DNA of 64,000 nucleotides, taken from NCBI RefSeq assembly GCF_001594145.1, contig NZ_LVCF01000001.1:620001-684000 (forward strand), written 5' to 3'. A model generated the notes under the pieces. That model searched no databases. It was given only the letters and a program-made list of their open reading frames with translations, and was not told the DNA's origin. Positions 1-7,736 of the stretch are shown piece after piece. The stretch comes from Branchiibius sp. NY16-3462-2 (lineage in GTDB: Bacteria; Actinomycetota; Actinomycetes; Actinomycetales; Dermatophilaceae). Position numbers and translations under genes: made by a program. Numbering within the stretch: position 1 is the first letter of the stretch; every line of letters starts with the position of its first letter.

Positions 1-531
1 ACCCTCGAGCCGGTCGGCTTGATCGACGCGATGATGACGTTGATCCCCCAGACGTCGTCGCTGACCGCTCTGGATCAGCCGTTGACGGCCCTGGCGCAGC
101 TGATCGTCGATCTGGGCGGTGTGCAGACCCTCTACTACCGGGAGATCGACCAGACCAGCGACCTCATCGAGCAGGTCCTGAACGATCGCGGGAGCACCCC
201 GCCCCGGTTCACCTCGGTCCCCGGCAGTAGCGACCCGGTGGACACCGGCCACACACTCACCGACGACGAGGAGCTGTCCCTGCAGCGAGCGCCGTTCGAC
301 GACGCCGTCGTCTGCGACGACGAAGTGCTCCTGCTGGCCGGTTCAGTACCGCTCCGGCTCAGCGGCCTGGGCGCGACCATCTGGCTGGCTGCCGAGCAGC
401 CCATGAGCACCCCCGAGCTCCTCGACGTCTGCCGGACCGCCCACGGGGAGCATCCGCAGGCCCCGGATCTGGTGCGTTCAGCGGTTGACGACCTCGTCAC
501 GGTGGGAGCGCTCAGCCCAGTCGGGCGATGA
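1..531 (+). CDS. PqqD-like domain protein, 5' end outside the window
   Basis: The frame is open from base 1 without a convincing start, so this is the C-terminal 176 residues of a longer protein. The last 90 residues look like a PqqD-type peptide-chaperone domain: an R-A-P-F entry, a strand reading VLLLAG, the conserved L-S-G-L-G-A-T-I-W stretch, then a helical part ending in VGALSPVG. The preceding part (IVDLGGVQTLYYRE) resembles the C-terminus of HPr-kinase-like proteins, so a kinase-like/PqqD fusion is possible but unproven. The stop overlaps the convergent tyrosine phosphatase gene by 20 bases. PqqD-like proteins beside low-molecular-weight phosphatases are typical of polysaccharide or modified-peptide loci; that context is inference. 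Confidence 0.65.
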   Translation, partial: TLEPVGLIDAMMTLIPQTSSLTALDQPLTALAQLIVDLGGVQTLYYREIDQTSDLIEQVLNDRGSTPPRFTSVPGSSDPVDTGHTLTDDEELSLQRAPFDDAVVCDDEVLLLAGSVPLRLSGLGATIWLAAEQPMSTPELLDVCRTAHGEHPQAPDLVRSAVDDLVTVGALSPVGR

Positions 532-1045
532 TCTGCGTCACGTGGTGGTCCAGCAGTTCGGCCACCTCGGCGGCCTTCTCCGGACCCTTGCGGTACGGGT
601 CCTGCACGTCGTACTGCGAGCGTGTCGGGCGTCGGTCCGCCTGGACCGCGGCGAGATAGGCCTCGCCGACGACCTCCTGCGGCAGCGACTGGCTCACGGC
701 GGCCAACTGCCCCACGGTGTGCACCCGGCGCACCATGGCCGGGAAGTCACCGAGGACCACCTGTCGGTGGAACTTCTCCATCGGTAGGACCAGGCTGGCG
801 CCCTGGACGATCGCCCGATTCAGCTGCCGGGAGACGAAACCCTCGGCGTCACCACCCCGGGCGCGCAACTGGGCCGCCATCGATTCGTCCATCGGTGAAC
901 CGACCAGGGCACCGACGCCCGCACTGGTGAACCTCCATCCGGTCAGCCCGAACTCCTCGGCACGAACCTGGGCGAGCCGCTCCGCGAAGGCGGACCGGCA
1001 GATGTTCCCAGTACAGATGAAGACCGCCAGCGACGGGGTGTCCAT
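512..1045 (-). CDS. Low-molecular-weight protein tyrosine phosphatase
   Basis: This 177-residue protein opens with the family P-loop C-T-G-N-I-C-R-S at residues 11-18 (nucleophile Cys11, phosphate-binding Arg17) and carries the D-P-Y general-acid motif near residue 150. Length fits the family. The enzyme removes phosphate from tyrosine residues. In actinomycetes such proteins often control capsule or exopolysaccharide tyrosine kinases or act on arsenate as ArsC-like reductases; the PqqD-like neighbour favours the surface-polysaccharide role. The gene ends 20 bases inside the convergent PqqD-like gene and lies 6 bases downstream of ku on the same strand, so read-through from ku is possible. 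Confidence 0.88.
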   Translation of the reverse strand: MDTPSLAVFICTGNICRSAFAERLAQVRAEEFGLTGWRFTSAGVGALVGSPMDESMAAQLRARGGDAEGFVSRQLNRAIVQGASLVLPMEKFHRQVVLGDFPAMVRRVHTVGQLAAVSQSLPQEVVGEAYLAAVQADRRPTRSQYDVQDPYRKGPEKAAEVAELLDHHVTQIIARLG

Positions 1046-1051
1046 CGCCGG

Positions 1052-1945
1052 CTAGGCGGACTTCTTCTTAGCCGGAGCCTTTTTGGCGGCCGTCTTCTTC
1101 GCGGGAGCCTTCTTGGCAGGAGCCTTCTTGGCAGGAGCCTTCTTCGCGGGGGTGGGCTTCTCGCCGCGAGCGGCTTTGGCCCGGTCGACGCTCTGTTGTA
1201 GCGCTGCGAGCAGGTCGACGACCTGACCGCCTTCGTCCTGTGGTTCGGCAGCCGCGGTCACTTCACCGCCGGCCAGTTTCGCCTCGACGATTTGATGGAT
1301 CGCTTCCTCGTAGTCGTCGGTGTATTCGTCAGGTTCATAGTCGCCCGCCAAAGACTCGACCAGCATCTGCGCCATCGCGGTCTCGGCCGGTTTCACACTG
1401 AGGTCGGCGTCGTCCAGCACCCCGAACTCAGGAGTGCGCACCTCGTCCGGCCACAGCATCGTCTGCAGGGCGATCACCTCGTCGCGCACCCGCAGCACCG
1501 CGATCGTCATGCGGGTGCGAATGGTGATCGTGACCAGCGCGACGCGGTCGGTCTGCAGCAACGCATCCCGCAGCAGTGCGTACGGTTTCACGGCGCTGGC
1601 GTCGGGCTCCAGGTAGTAGCTCTTGTCCAGATAGAGCGGATCGATCTCGCTGGCCGGCACGAACTTGTCGACGGCGATCTCCCTCGAGGTCGAGATCGGC
1701 AGATTGGCCAGGTCGTCGTCGGTCAGGACGACCATCTGGCCGTCCTCGGTCTCATAGCCCTTGGCGATGTCGTTGTAGCTGACCTCTTCGCCATCGATCG
1801 CGCAGACGCGTCGATAGCGGATCCGGCCCCCGTCCTCGCGATGGACCTGGCGGAACTGCACGTCGTGATTCTCGGTCGCCGAATACAGCCGGACCGGCAC
1901 GTTGACCAGACCGAACGACACGGCACCCTTCCAGATCGCCCGCAT
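1052..1945 (-). CDS. ku: Ku, non-homologous end-joining DNA end-binding protein
   Basis: The product (297 aa) begins with the typical bacterial Ku entry MRAIWKGAVSFGLVNVPV. It forms a homodimeric ring on double-strand break ends and recruits LigD. I placed the start at the ATG at 1945, although the frame stays open to 2473, because the upstream translation is the antisense of the ligase gene and lacks Ku similarity. The last 40 residues are a basic tail of repeated A-P-A-K-K units, encoded by 15-base direct repeats; such Lys-rich extensions occur in actinobacterial Ku and are thought to help DNA binding and bridging. Divergent from the LigD genes with only 16 bases between start codons. Confidence 0.95.
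   Translation of the reverse strand: MRAIWKGAVSFGLVNVPVRLYSATENHDVQFRQVHREDGGRIRYRRVCAIDGEEVSYNDIAKGYETEDGQMVVLTDDDLANLPISTSREIAVDKFVPASEIDPLYLDKSYYLEPDASAVKPYALLRDALLQTDRVALVTITIRTRMTIAVLRVRDEVIALQTMLWPDEVRTPEFGVLDDADLSVKPAETAMAQMLVESLAGDYEPDEYTDDYEEAIHQIVEAKLAGGEVTAAAEPQDEGGQVVDLLAALQQSVDRAKAARGEKPTPAKKAPAKKAPAKKAPAKKTAAKKAPAKKKSA
1101..1145. repeat. Three 15-bp direct repeats coding the Ku lysine-rich tail
   Basis: Three consecutive copies of a 15-base unit (first copy gcgggagccttcttg, the others with one or two changes) encode the A-P-A-K-K steps of the Ku C-terminus on the minus strand. Weaker copies flank them. Unit length is a multiple of three, so copy-number change would stay in frame. 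Confidence 0.75.
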
Positions 1946-1961
1946 TGTGCAAGAGTGCCCC
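1946..1961. promoter_or_regulatory. 16-bp divergent intergenic gap between ku and ligD
   Basis: Only 16 bases separate the ATG codons of ku (minus) and the ligase gene (plus). There is no room for a Shine-Dalgarno site plus promoter for either gene, so both promoters must lie inside the opposite coding sequence, or one start lies elsewhere (an in-frame GTG at 1947 would add five residues to the ligase). I see no clear -10 box. Confidence 0.5.
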
Positions 1962-2888
1962 ATGCGCCCGATGCTTGCCACCCCTGGCAATTCGGTGCCG
2001 GTGGGCGGCGACTGGCAGCACGAGGTGAAGTGGGACGGGATGCGGGTCCTGGTCCAGGTTGACGGGCCCCGGGTCCGGGTGACCTCCCGCACCGAACGGG
2101 ACGTGACCGTTGCCTTCCCCGAACTCTCCTCAGCCGGTAGCGGATTGCCCGGCCACGACATCCTGCTCGACGGCGAGGTGGTCGTGCTGAACAACGGAAC
2201 GCCGAGCTTCGCCGGGATCGCCGAGCGATTCAACGTCACCAAACCCGCCGACGCCGATCGGCTGGCCGCGACCGCCCCGGTGACCCTGATGACGTTCGAC
2301 CTGCTGCGGGTGGGCGGCCACGAGATCCTGACCCAACCCTTGCGGGTACGCCGCGAACTCCTGGAGGCGACGGGTCTCACCTCCGCCTGGGTGCAGGTGC
2401 CGCCCGTCTTCGACGACGGTGAACTACTCCTGACCGCGACTGACGAGCAGGGAGTGGAAGGCATTGTGTCCAAACGACTTTCGTCCCCTTATCGACCTGG
2501 GACCCGCTCCCCCGATTGGCGCAAGATCGTGCATCGCCGCACCTCGTCGTACGTCGTCGGAGGGTGGCGACCCGAGACCGACCGGGCGGGCGTGCTCGGC
2601 AGTCTGTTGATCGGCACGCCGGCCGAGGACGGTCTGCAGTACGTCGGCCGGATCGGTTCAGGACTGGCCGGCGCCGCCGGCGCGGCGCTCCTGCCGAAGC
2701 TGCGGGCGCTGGAGGCACCGACCAGCCCGTTCAACGCCCCCGTGCCACCGGCCGAAGCACGCGGCGCGCACTGGATGCGACCGGAACTGGTGGTCGACAT
2801 CGAGTACCACACGATCACCAGGGACGGCCGGTTGCGCCAACCCAGTTGGCGCGGCGTGCGTGCCGACCTGACCCCGCAGGATCTGTGA
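1962..2888 (+). CDS. ligD: ATP-dependent DNA ligase, LigD ligase domain protein
   Basis: The 308-residue protein starts MRPMLATPG and carries the adenylation motif E-V-K-W-D-G-M-R with Lys23 as nucleotide acceptor, then D-G-E-V-V-V (motif III type), E-G-I-V-S-K-R (motif IV) and the W-R-K-I motif V region. It corresponds to the ligase domain of LigD (about 300 aa) with its OB fold at the C-terminus; no polymerase or phosphoesterase domain is attached. It seals nicks during Ku-dependent end joining. The frame is open from 1902, but that part overlaps the ku start; I chose the ATG at 1962. Its stop overlaps the ATG of the polymerase gene (TGATG), implying coupled translation. Confidence 0.93.
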   Translation: MRPMLATPGNSVPVGGDWQHEVKWDGMRVLVQVDGPRVRVTSRTERDVTVAFPELSSAGSGLPGHDILLDGEVVVLNNGTPSFAGIAERFNVTKPADADRLAATAPVTLMTFDLLRVGGHEILTQPLRVRRELLEATGLTSAWVQVPPVFDDGELLLTATDEQGVEGIVSKRLSSPYRPGTRSPDWRKIVHRRTSSYVVGGWRPETDRAGVLGSLLIGTPAEDGLQYVGRIGSGLAGAAGAALLPKLRALEAPTSPFNAPVPPAEARGAHWMRPELVVDIEYHTITRDGRLRQPSWRGVRADLTPQDL

Positions 2889-3745
2889 TGCCCGAGGAGA
2901 AGATCAGCGTCGAAGTCGACGGGCGGCGACTGCAGGTCAGCAACCTGGACAAGATCCTTTATCCGGGCACAGAAACCACCAAGGGCGAGATCCTGCACTA
3001 CTACGCCCAAGTCGCGCCGGTCCTGTTGCGAGTGATCGCGCAGCGACCGGTGACGCGGGTGCGCTGGCCGCATGGGGTGGGTGACCAGTCGTTCTTCGAG
3101 AAGAACGTGCCGGGCGGCACACCGTCGTGGATCCGGCGGGTCGAGCGCGGTGGCGTGACGTATCCGTTGATCGACGACGTCGCTGGCCTGACCTACTTCG
3201 CCAACCTGGCGGCGCTGGAACTGCATGTGCCGCAATGGAAATTCGTCGACGAGGAGCCGGTGAACCCCGACCGTCTGGTCATCGATCTGGATCCGGGCAA
3301 GGGCGCCGGGCTGCCGGAGTGTGCGGCGCTCGCGCTGACGATCCGGGACCGGTTGGCCGAGATCGCCACCAGTGACGTCGTTCCGGTGACCAGCGGCAGC
3401 AAGGGGATGCAGCTGTACGCCGAGGTCGACGGATCACGGACCAGCGAGGAGGTCCGCGACTGGGTCAAGTCCCTGGCCCAGCGACTCACCAAGGAGCAAC
3501 CGGACGCGGTCGTGTGGAAGATGACGACCTCGTTGCGCCCGGGAAAGGTCTTCGTGGACTGGTCACAGAACACCGCGGCCAAGACCACGATCGCGCCGTA
3601 CTCGCTGCGTGGTCGCGACCGGCCGACGGTTGCCGCGCCGCGCACGTGGGACGAGATCGAGGACGGACCGACCCTGCAGCACCTGACCTTCGACGAGGTG
3701 CTCGACCGGCTGGAGGACCTCGGCGACCTCTGGCCGCTGGACTAG
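2888..3745 (+). CDS. ligD: LigD-type primase-polymerase (PolDom) protein
   Basis: A 285-residue archaeo-eukaryotic-primase-type polymerase matching the LigD polymerase domain. The metal-binding pair is D133 and D135 in V-I-D-L-D-P-G, followed by the S-G-S-K-G-M-Q-L-Y nucleotide-binding motif and a third acidic residue in V-F-V-D-W-S-Q-N. It fills gaps, with preference for ribonucleotides, at breaks bridged by Ku. Here it is a separate protein; in mycobacteria it is fused to the ligase and a phosphoesterase. Start ATG at 2888 overlaps the ligase stop. The reading frame extends upstream to 2516, but that is the shifted-frame shadow of the ligase. Confidence 0.92.
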   Translation: MPEEKISVEVDGRRLQVSNLDKILYPGTETTKGEILHYYAQVAPVLLRVIAQRPVTRVRWPHGVGDQSFFEKNVPGGTPSWIRRVERGGVTYPLIDDVAGLTYFANLAALELHVPQWKFVDEEPVNPDRLVIDLDPGKGAGLPECAALALTIRDRLAEIATSDVVPVTSGSKGMQLYAEVDGSRTSEEVRDWVKSLAQRLTKEQPDAVVWKMTTSLRPGKVFVDWSQNTAAKTTIAPYSLRGRDRPTVAAPRTWDEIEDGPTLQHLTFDEVLDRLEDLGDLWPLD

Positions 3746-4314
3746 ACCCGGCCGAGAAAGCCAAGGACCCGCTCGACCAACAGGTCCGTTGCTGCCGAAT
3801 CATATTGCGGCAGTGAGGAATCCTCGAACAGGTGCACATCACCGGGATACAGGAAAAGTTCGGCGTCCGCACCGGAGGCGACCAGTGCACGGGCGGAATC
3901 CAGATCGCCCTCGTGGGCGAAGAACTCGTCGTCGTCCATGCCGTGGATCTGGGCGGGTAAGCCCTCCGGCCATGGACCGAACGACCACTCGCCGGTGATC
4001 GGGAAGCAGGTCTCCAGCAGCACCGCACCCCGAGCGCCCGACCGGGTCTGCGCGAGGCGTTGCGCCTGTCCGCCGCCCATCGAGATCCCGGCGTAGACAA
4101 CGTCGGCTGGCAGTTCGGCGACCGCGGCATCGGCCAGCGCGTCGGTGTCCAGGTCCTTGGAAAACTCGAAACCCTCCGGGATGGCCGCGAACGTCTCCCC
4201 GCCATAGAGGTCCGGGGTGTGCACGGTGTGACCCGCCGCGCGCAGCCGATCCGCGAGCGCGATGACACCAGGGGTCAGGCCGAGAACGTGATGGAAGAGG
4301 ACGACTGTGGTCAT
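3742..4314 (-). CDS. Dienelactone-hydrolase-family alpha/beta hydrolase
   Basis: 190 residues starting MTTVVLFHHVLGLTPGV, with the nucleophile elbow G-I-S-M-G-G and a likely catalytic His in P-G-D-V-H-L-F near the C-terminus; the acid is probably in the segment before it. In classical dienelactone hydrolase the nucleophile is Cys; here it is Ser, as in many actinobacterial relatives whose substrates are unknown. Its start overlaps the stop of the small upstream gene (TCATGA), so the two are co-translated. The final four bases overlap the convergent polymerase gene. The divergent WYL regulator is a plausible controller; this is inference. Confidence 0.85.
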   Translation of the reverse strand: MTTVVLFHHVLGLTPGVIALADRLRAAGHTVHTPDLYGGETFAAIPEGFEFSKDLDTDALADAAVAELPADVVYAGISMGGGQAQRLAQTRSGARGAVLLETCFPITGEWSFGPWPEGLPAQIHGMDDDEFFAHEGDLDSARALVASGADAELFLYPGDVHLFEDSSLPQYDSAATDLLVERVLGFLGRV

Positions 4315-4553
4315 GACGCCACCGCCCAGGCCGCGGCCAGGCGAGCGCGCGCGTGGACCACGGACTCGTCGTACAGGCGACAGAGGTAGTCGGCGTCGTC
4401 GGTCAATGCGGTGCGGAACTCCCAGTCCGGGTCCGCATCGAAATCGTGGTGTTCGACCAGCGAGAGGTGTCTGAGTAACCCGGCCAGATGCTCGATCTCG
4501 GTGCCGGCCAGCGGCGGTTCCCAGGGTGGGTCGATGCGTTCGGTAGTCGCCAT
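4311..4553 (-). CDS. Short DUF664/DinB-like protein, probably internally deleted
   Basis: An 80-residue product. The opening (TTERIDPPWEPPLAGTEIE) and the central D-P-D-W-E-F-R-T-A and LYDESV segments match pieces of the DUF664 branch of the DinB/YfiT superfamily, whose members are usually 150-180 aa four-helix proteins using metal or mycothiol. Roughly one helix between these pieces and the C-terminal third are absent. It could be a decayed remnant kept because its stop overlaps the hydrolase start, or a genuine small protein. No metal-binding His triad can be assembled from what remains. Confidence 0.55.
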   Translation of the reverse strand: MATTERIDPPWEPPLAGTEIEHLAGLLRHLSLVEHHDFDADPDWEFRTALTDDADYLCRLYDESVVHARARLAAAWAVAS

Positions 4554-4603
4554 ACGGGCGACGTTAGGACTTATTGCGGACGGATCGTTGCCGGATTACC
4601 TGG

Positions 4604-4609
4604 CAGGCT
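4604..4609 (+). promoter_or_regulatory. -10-like hexamer six bases before a start codon (leaderless mRNA)
   Basis: CAGGCT lies exactly six bases before the ATG at 4616 of the WYL regulator, and there is no upstream ribosome binding site. The same hexamer and spacing recur before 38362 and 44901, and related boxes before other genes in this window. Confidence 0.5.
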
Positions 4610-4615
4610 GTGGGG

Positions 4616-5566
4616 ATGGATGAGTCGAATCCGACCGTGCGCTCGCTGCGCACCCTGCAACTGCTGCAGGACCGGCCGGGAATCAGCGCAGAGGAGTTGG
4701 CGCGGCGTCTGGATTGTTCGGACCGGGCCGCCCGGCGGTACGTGAGCATCCTGCGCGAGGCGGGGATCCCGGTCTTTGCCATCCGCGGCAGGTACGGCGG
4801 GTACCGGCTGGGCAGCGGGGTGCGGCTGCCGCCGGTGACCTTCACCGCCGCCGAAGCACTCGGCCTGGTGATGGCGGTGCTCGACGGACATCACGCAGCC
4901 GGCGACGACACCGCGCCGGTCGGGGCAGCACTGGCCAAGGTGGTGCGGGCCATGCCGGCCTCGGTGGCCGGGCCGGTGGAGACGATCCGACGGTGGATCG
5001 CGCCGGCGCCGGATCGCGGTGCGGCCCGGCCCGATCCGGCGATCACCATCGAGTTGGTGCAGGCCTGGTCGCAGCAGCGCGTCGTGCGCATCACCTACTG
5101 CTCCGAGCGGGGCACGACGTGGACCACCGAGGTCGAGCCGTGGGCCATCGTCGTGCGGCACGGGCGGTGGTATCTGCTGTGCCGGGACCGCGGCCGGGAC
5201 GCGATGCGCGCCTATCGCGTCGACCGGATCACCGAACCGCTGCCCCTGATCGACACTTTCGAACCGCCCGTCGACCTCGACCCGGTACAGATGCTGGAGG
5301 AACATCTGGCGACCGGTTGGGAGTACGCGGCCGAGGTCCTGATCCATGCACCGATCGAACGGGTGCGCCGATGCGTGTCACCGGCGTGGGGACGACTGAC
5401 CGCGGAAGGAGACATGACCCGGTTGACCGGCACGACCGACAGTCCGTATTTCTACGCCGAACAGTTGGCCACGCTGCCGTGGTCCTTTGAGGTGGTCGGC
5501 AGCGAGGAAGTCAGGTCCGCGGTGCGGGAGGTGGGTCAGCGGCTGGTGGCTGCGACGACGCCGTAA
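4616..5566 (+). CDS. WYL-domain transcriptional regulator
   Basis: The 316-residue protein has an N-terminal winged helix (residues 5-60: LRTLQLLQDRPGISAEELARR, then S-D-R-A-A-R-R-Y-V as recognition helix, then a G-R-Y-G-G-Y-R-L wing) and a central WYL domain around residues 160-230 whose signature reads W-Y-L-L-C-R-D with a following R-A-Y-R-V-D-R-I. WYL domains bind small or nucleic-acid ligands and gate DNA binding. I chose the ATG at 4616 instead of the TTG at 4574 because of the -10-like box six bases upstream. Divergent from the DUF664/hydrolase pair, its likely target. Confidence 0.9.
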   Translation: MDESNPTVRSLRTLQLLQDRPGISAEELARRLDCSDRAARRYVSILREAGIPVFAIRGRYGGYRLGSGVRLPPVTFTAAEALGLVMAVLDGHHAAGDDTAPVGAALAKVVRAMPASVAGPVETIRRWIAPAPDRGAARPDPAITIELVQAWSQQRVVRITYCSERGTTWTTEVEPWAIVVRHGRWYLLCRDRGRDAMRAYRVDRITEPLPLIDTFEPPVDLDPVQMLEEHLATGWEYAAEVLIHAPIERVRRCVSPAWGRLTAEGDMTRLTGTTDSPYFYAEQLATLPWSFEVVGSEEVRSAVREVGQRLVAATTP

Positions 5567-5705
5567 GTTCGGCGTCCCGCGCGGCATCCCACTGCGCCTG
5601 CGCGATCCGCTCGCGCCGGTCGGCCTCCATGATGTGCTTCATGATCACGTAGAACAGATAGACCAGCCCGATGGTCGGCAGGAGGGTCAGGATCGCGGGC
5701 CACAC
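5511..5705 (-). CDS. Small single-pass membrane protein
   Basis: 64 residues: one hydrophobic helix (residues 3-22, PAILTLLPTIGLVYLFYVIM) then a charged helix K-H-I-M-E-A-D-R-R-E-R-I-A-Q-A-Q-W and a Pro/Ala-rich tail. This short protein of unknown function is common in actinobacteria. I chose the GTG at 5705 because TATCCT stands exactly six bases upstream, fitting a leaderless promoter; no Shine-Dalgarno spacing fits. Its last 56 bases overlap the convergent WYL gene. Five bases separate it from ogt. Confidence 0.7.
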   Translation of the reverse strand: MWPAILTLLPTIGLVYLFYVIMKHIMEADRRERIAQAQWDAARDAELTASSQPPAADPPPAPRT

Positions 5706-5717
5706 CCCCTCAGGATA
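5706..5717 (-). promoter_or_regulatory. -10-like box TATCCT before GTG at 5705
   Basis: On the minus strand TATCCT is followed by six bases and then the GTG start, the same geometry as other leaderless starts in this window. Confidence 0.4.
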
Positions 5718-6213
5718 GACCGGGCAGCAGCGCCTCCTGACGCTCCAGGTCCAGCAGCCAGCGCTTGCGCTCCACACCGCCGCCGTATCCGGTCAGCGAT
5801 CCGTCCGCGCCGATGACCCGGTGGCACGGGATCACGATCGATAGCGGATTGCGTCCGTTGGCCAGGCCGACGGCGCGGCTCGCGGACGGATTGCCCACGG
5901 CCGTGGCCAGTTCCCGGTAACTCCAGGTCACGCCGTACGGGATCTGGCGCAGGGCCTGCCACACGCGCACCTGGAAGTCGGTGCCGATCGGACGCATCGG
6001 CAGATCGAAGGTCGTGCGGTCGCCCGCGAAGTACTCGGTGAGCTGCTGGGCGGCGTCGCCCAGGACCCCGCCGTCACCGGGTTCACCGAGCGCGTCGCTG
6101 CCCGGGTGGTGGGCATGCCCCTCCATGTAGACCGCGACCAGTTCGTCGCCGTCGGCGACGAGGGTCAGCGGGCCGATCGGAGTCGGATCGAGGGTCAGGT
6201 GCCGGCGAGTCAT
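5710..6213 (-). CDS. ogt: Methylated-DNA--protein-cysteine S-methyltransferase
   Basis: 167 residues with the suicide-acceptor motif I-P-C-H-R-V (Cys130), the preceding asparagine-hinge region G-L-A-N-G-R-N-P and the DNA-binding helix signature A-S-R-A-V-G. It transfers the methyl group from O6-methylguanine to its own Cys in a single turnover. Start chosen at the ATG at 6213, which overlaps the TGA of the Ada-AlkA gene (ATGA), rather than the longer frame to 6303. The pair forms a two-gene alkylation-repair operon in which this protein supplies the O6-repair domain that the Ada fusion lacks. Confidence 0.95.
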   Translation of the reverse strand: MTRRHLTLDPTPIGPLTLVADGDELVAVYMEGHAHHPGSDALGEPGDGGVLGDAAQQLTEYFAGDRTTFDLPMRPIGTDFQVRVWQALRQIPYGVTWSYRELATAVGNPSASRAVGLANGRNPLSIVIPCHRVIGADGSLTGYGGGVERKRWLLDLERQEALLPGLS

Positions 6214-7673
6214 GCGATGGCCTCCATCGGTGGTAGCTGGTTGGTTTCGTGGTCGGTCATGCCCCACAGGTGCTGGGTGACGTAGGCACGCCAGGGCCGC
6301 CACGCCTCAGCGGGCGGGCCGATACGTTCGAGGGTTCGCCGTACGGCCAGATCGGTCCCGGGGAAGGCATCCGGATCGCCCAGGGCCCGCATCGCGATCG
6401 ACTCCACGGACCAGGGACCTATTCCCGGTACGCCGAGTAGCCGCTCCCGCGCAACCGTCCAGTCCGCGCCGGGAGACACATCGATCTGCTCCTCAGCCAA
6501 CGCCCGGGCCAGTGATCGCAGGGTCCGCTTCCTGGTCTCGGGCATCGCGAGGACGTCGTCCGACGCCTCCGCAACAACGTCGGCGGTCGGGAAGATCCCG
6601 GTGAGACCGCCCGCGGGATCGCTGACCGGTTCGCCCAGAGCGGTCGTCAACCGGGCGGCGTGTGTGCGAGCCGCCCGGGTCGAGATCTGCTGACCGAGCA
6701 CGATCCGCAACGCCATCTCGACCGGATCGGTGGTGTGCGGGACGCGGCGACCGGGCGCCTGCGCGATCAACGGTCGCAACCGCGGGTCGGCGCTCAGCGC
6801 GGCATCGACAGCCTGCGGATCAGCGTCCAGATCGAGCAGGAAGCGGCAGCGGCTGACTGCGGTCTGCAGATCCCGCACATCCTGCAACCAGACGGTCGTC
6901 GCCACATGGTCAGGGGCGGGTCGCAGCGCGACGATCCCCGCGCCGTACGTCAATCGCACGGTCCGGCGATAGGCGCCATCACGCCACTCCTCCACCCCCG
7001 GCACACCGGTCGCGGCCAGATGCCCGAAGACGTTGTCCGGCAGGAACGGCAGGCGCATCGGCAGCCGCAGATCGATCCGGTGCCAGGCAGGCGGATCGGC
7101 AGCGCGCAGCGGTGATCGGCGGGCGCGCAACTGCGTGGGGGTCAGCGCGAAGGTGGTGCGCACGACGTCGTTCATGGAGCGGATGCTGCCGAACCCGGCG
7201 GCGAAAGCAACGTCGGCGAACGGCATCGCGGTCGTCTCGATCAGGATCCGGGCGGTCTGCGCTCGCTGGGAGCGGGCCAGCGCGAGCGGACCGGCACCGA
7301 GCTGCTCACTGACGACGCGTTCGATCTGCCGGCTGCTGTAGCCCAGCCGCTGCGACAGGCCCTCGACGCCCTCACGCTCGACGACCCCGTCGGCGATCAA
7401 TCGCATCGCCCGGGCGACCAGATCATCGCGCACATTCCACTCCGGCGAACCGGGCGTGGCATCGGGCAGGCACCGTTTGCAGGCGCGGTAGCCGCGAGCC
7501 ACCGCGGCGGCCGCCGACGGCAGGAAGTCGATGCGGTCGGCCCGCGGCGGGGTGGCCGGGCAACTGGGCCGGCAATAGATCCTGGTGCTGCGGACCGCGG
7601 TCACGAACCAGCCGTCGAACCGCGCATCGCGGCTGCGAACGGCCGCCAGAGCGGTCGCGGTGTCGAGGTGCAT
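6210..7673 (-). CDS. alkA: Ada metal-binding/AraC HTH fused to AlkA 3-methyladenine glycosylase
   Basis: 487 residues with three parts. Residues 1-75 form the Ada N-terminal zinc site (Cys34, Cys38, Cys65, Cys68), where a Cys accepts methyl groups from DNA phosphotriesters. Residues 80-185 are an AraC-type HTH (LSQRLGYSSRQIERVV; FADVAFAAGFGSIRSMNDVV). Residues 200-480 are the AlkA glycosylase with the HhH-GPD element G-V-P-G-I-G-P-W-S-V-E-S and catalytic Asp in F-P-G-T-D. The protein can thus sense methylation, activate transcription and excise alkylated bases. The start ATG at 7673 has CAGACT six bases upstream. Coupled to ogt by an ATGA overlap. Confidence 0.95.
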   Translation of the reverse strand: MHLDTATALAAVRSRDARFDGWFVTAVRSTRIYCRPSCPATPPRADRIDFLPSAAAAVARGYRACKRCLPDATPGSPEWNVRDDLVARAMRLIADGVVEREGVEGLSQRLGYSSRQIERVVSEQLGAGPLALARSQRAQTARILIETTAMPFADVAFAAGFGSIRSMNDVVRTTFALTPTQLRARRSPLRAADPPAWHRIDLRLPMRLPFLPDNVFGHLAATGVPGVEEWRDGAYRRTVRLTYGAGIVALRPAPDHVATTVWLQDVRDLQTAVSRCRFLLDLDADPQAVDAALSADPRLRPLIAQAPGRRVPHTTDPVEMALRIVLGQQISTRAARTHAARLTTALGEPVSDPAGGLTGIFPTADVVAEASDDVLAMPETRKRTLRSLARALAEEQIDVSPGADWTVARERLLGVPGIGPWSVESIAMRALGDPDAFPGTDLAVRRTLERIGPPAEAWRPWRAYVTQHLWGMTDHETNQLPPMEAIA

Positions 7674-7679
7674 ACCCTC

Positions 7680-7685
7680 AGTCTG
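7680..7685 (-). promoter_or_regulatory. -10-like hexamer CAGACT before the Ada-AlkA start
   Basis: On the minus strand CAGACT is followed by GAGGGT and the ATG at 7673, the same six-base spacing as at 4604 and 44889. The spacer GAGGGT is identical to that at 44895. Confidence 0.45.
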
Positions 7686-7736
7686 CGGCCTGCCGACGGC
7701 TGCGGCTAGCAGGAATCCGACATCACGCTCGTAGGG

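Noticed and set aside
1946..2473. Upstream extension of the ku frame to 473 codons
   Set aside because: The extra 176 residues are antisense to the ligase and Ku proteins start at the MRAIWKG motif.
2888..3745. LigD polymerase and ligase read as one frameshifted gene
   Set aside because: The TGATG junction, intact motifs on both sides and known split LigD systems argue for two proteins.
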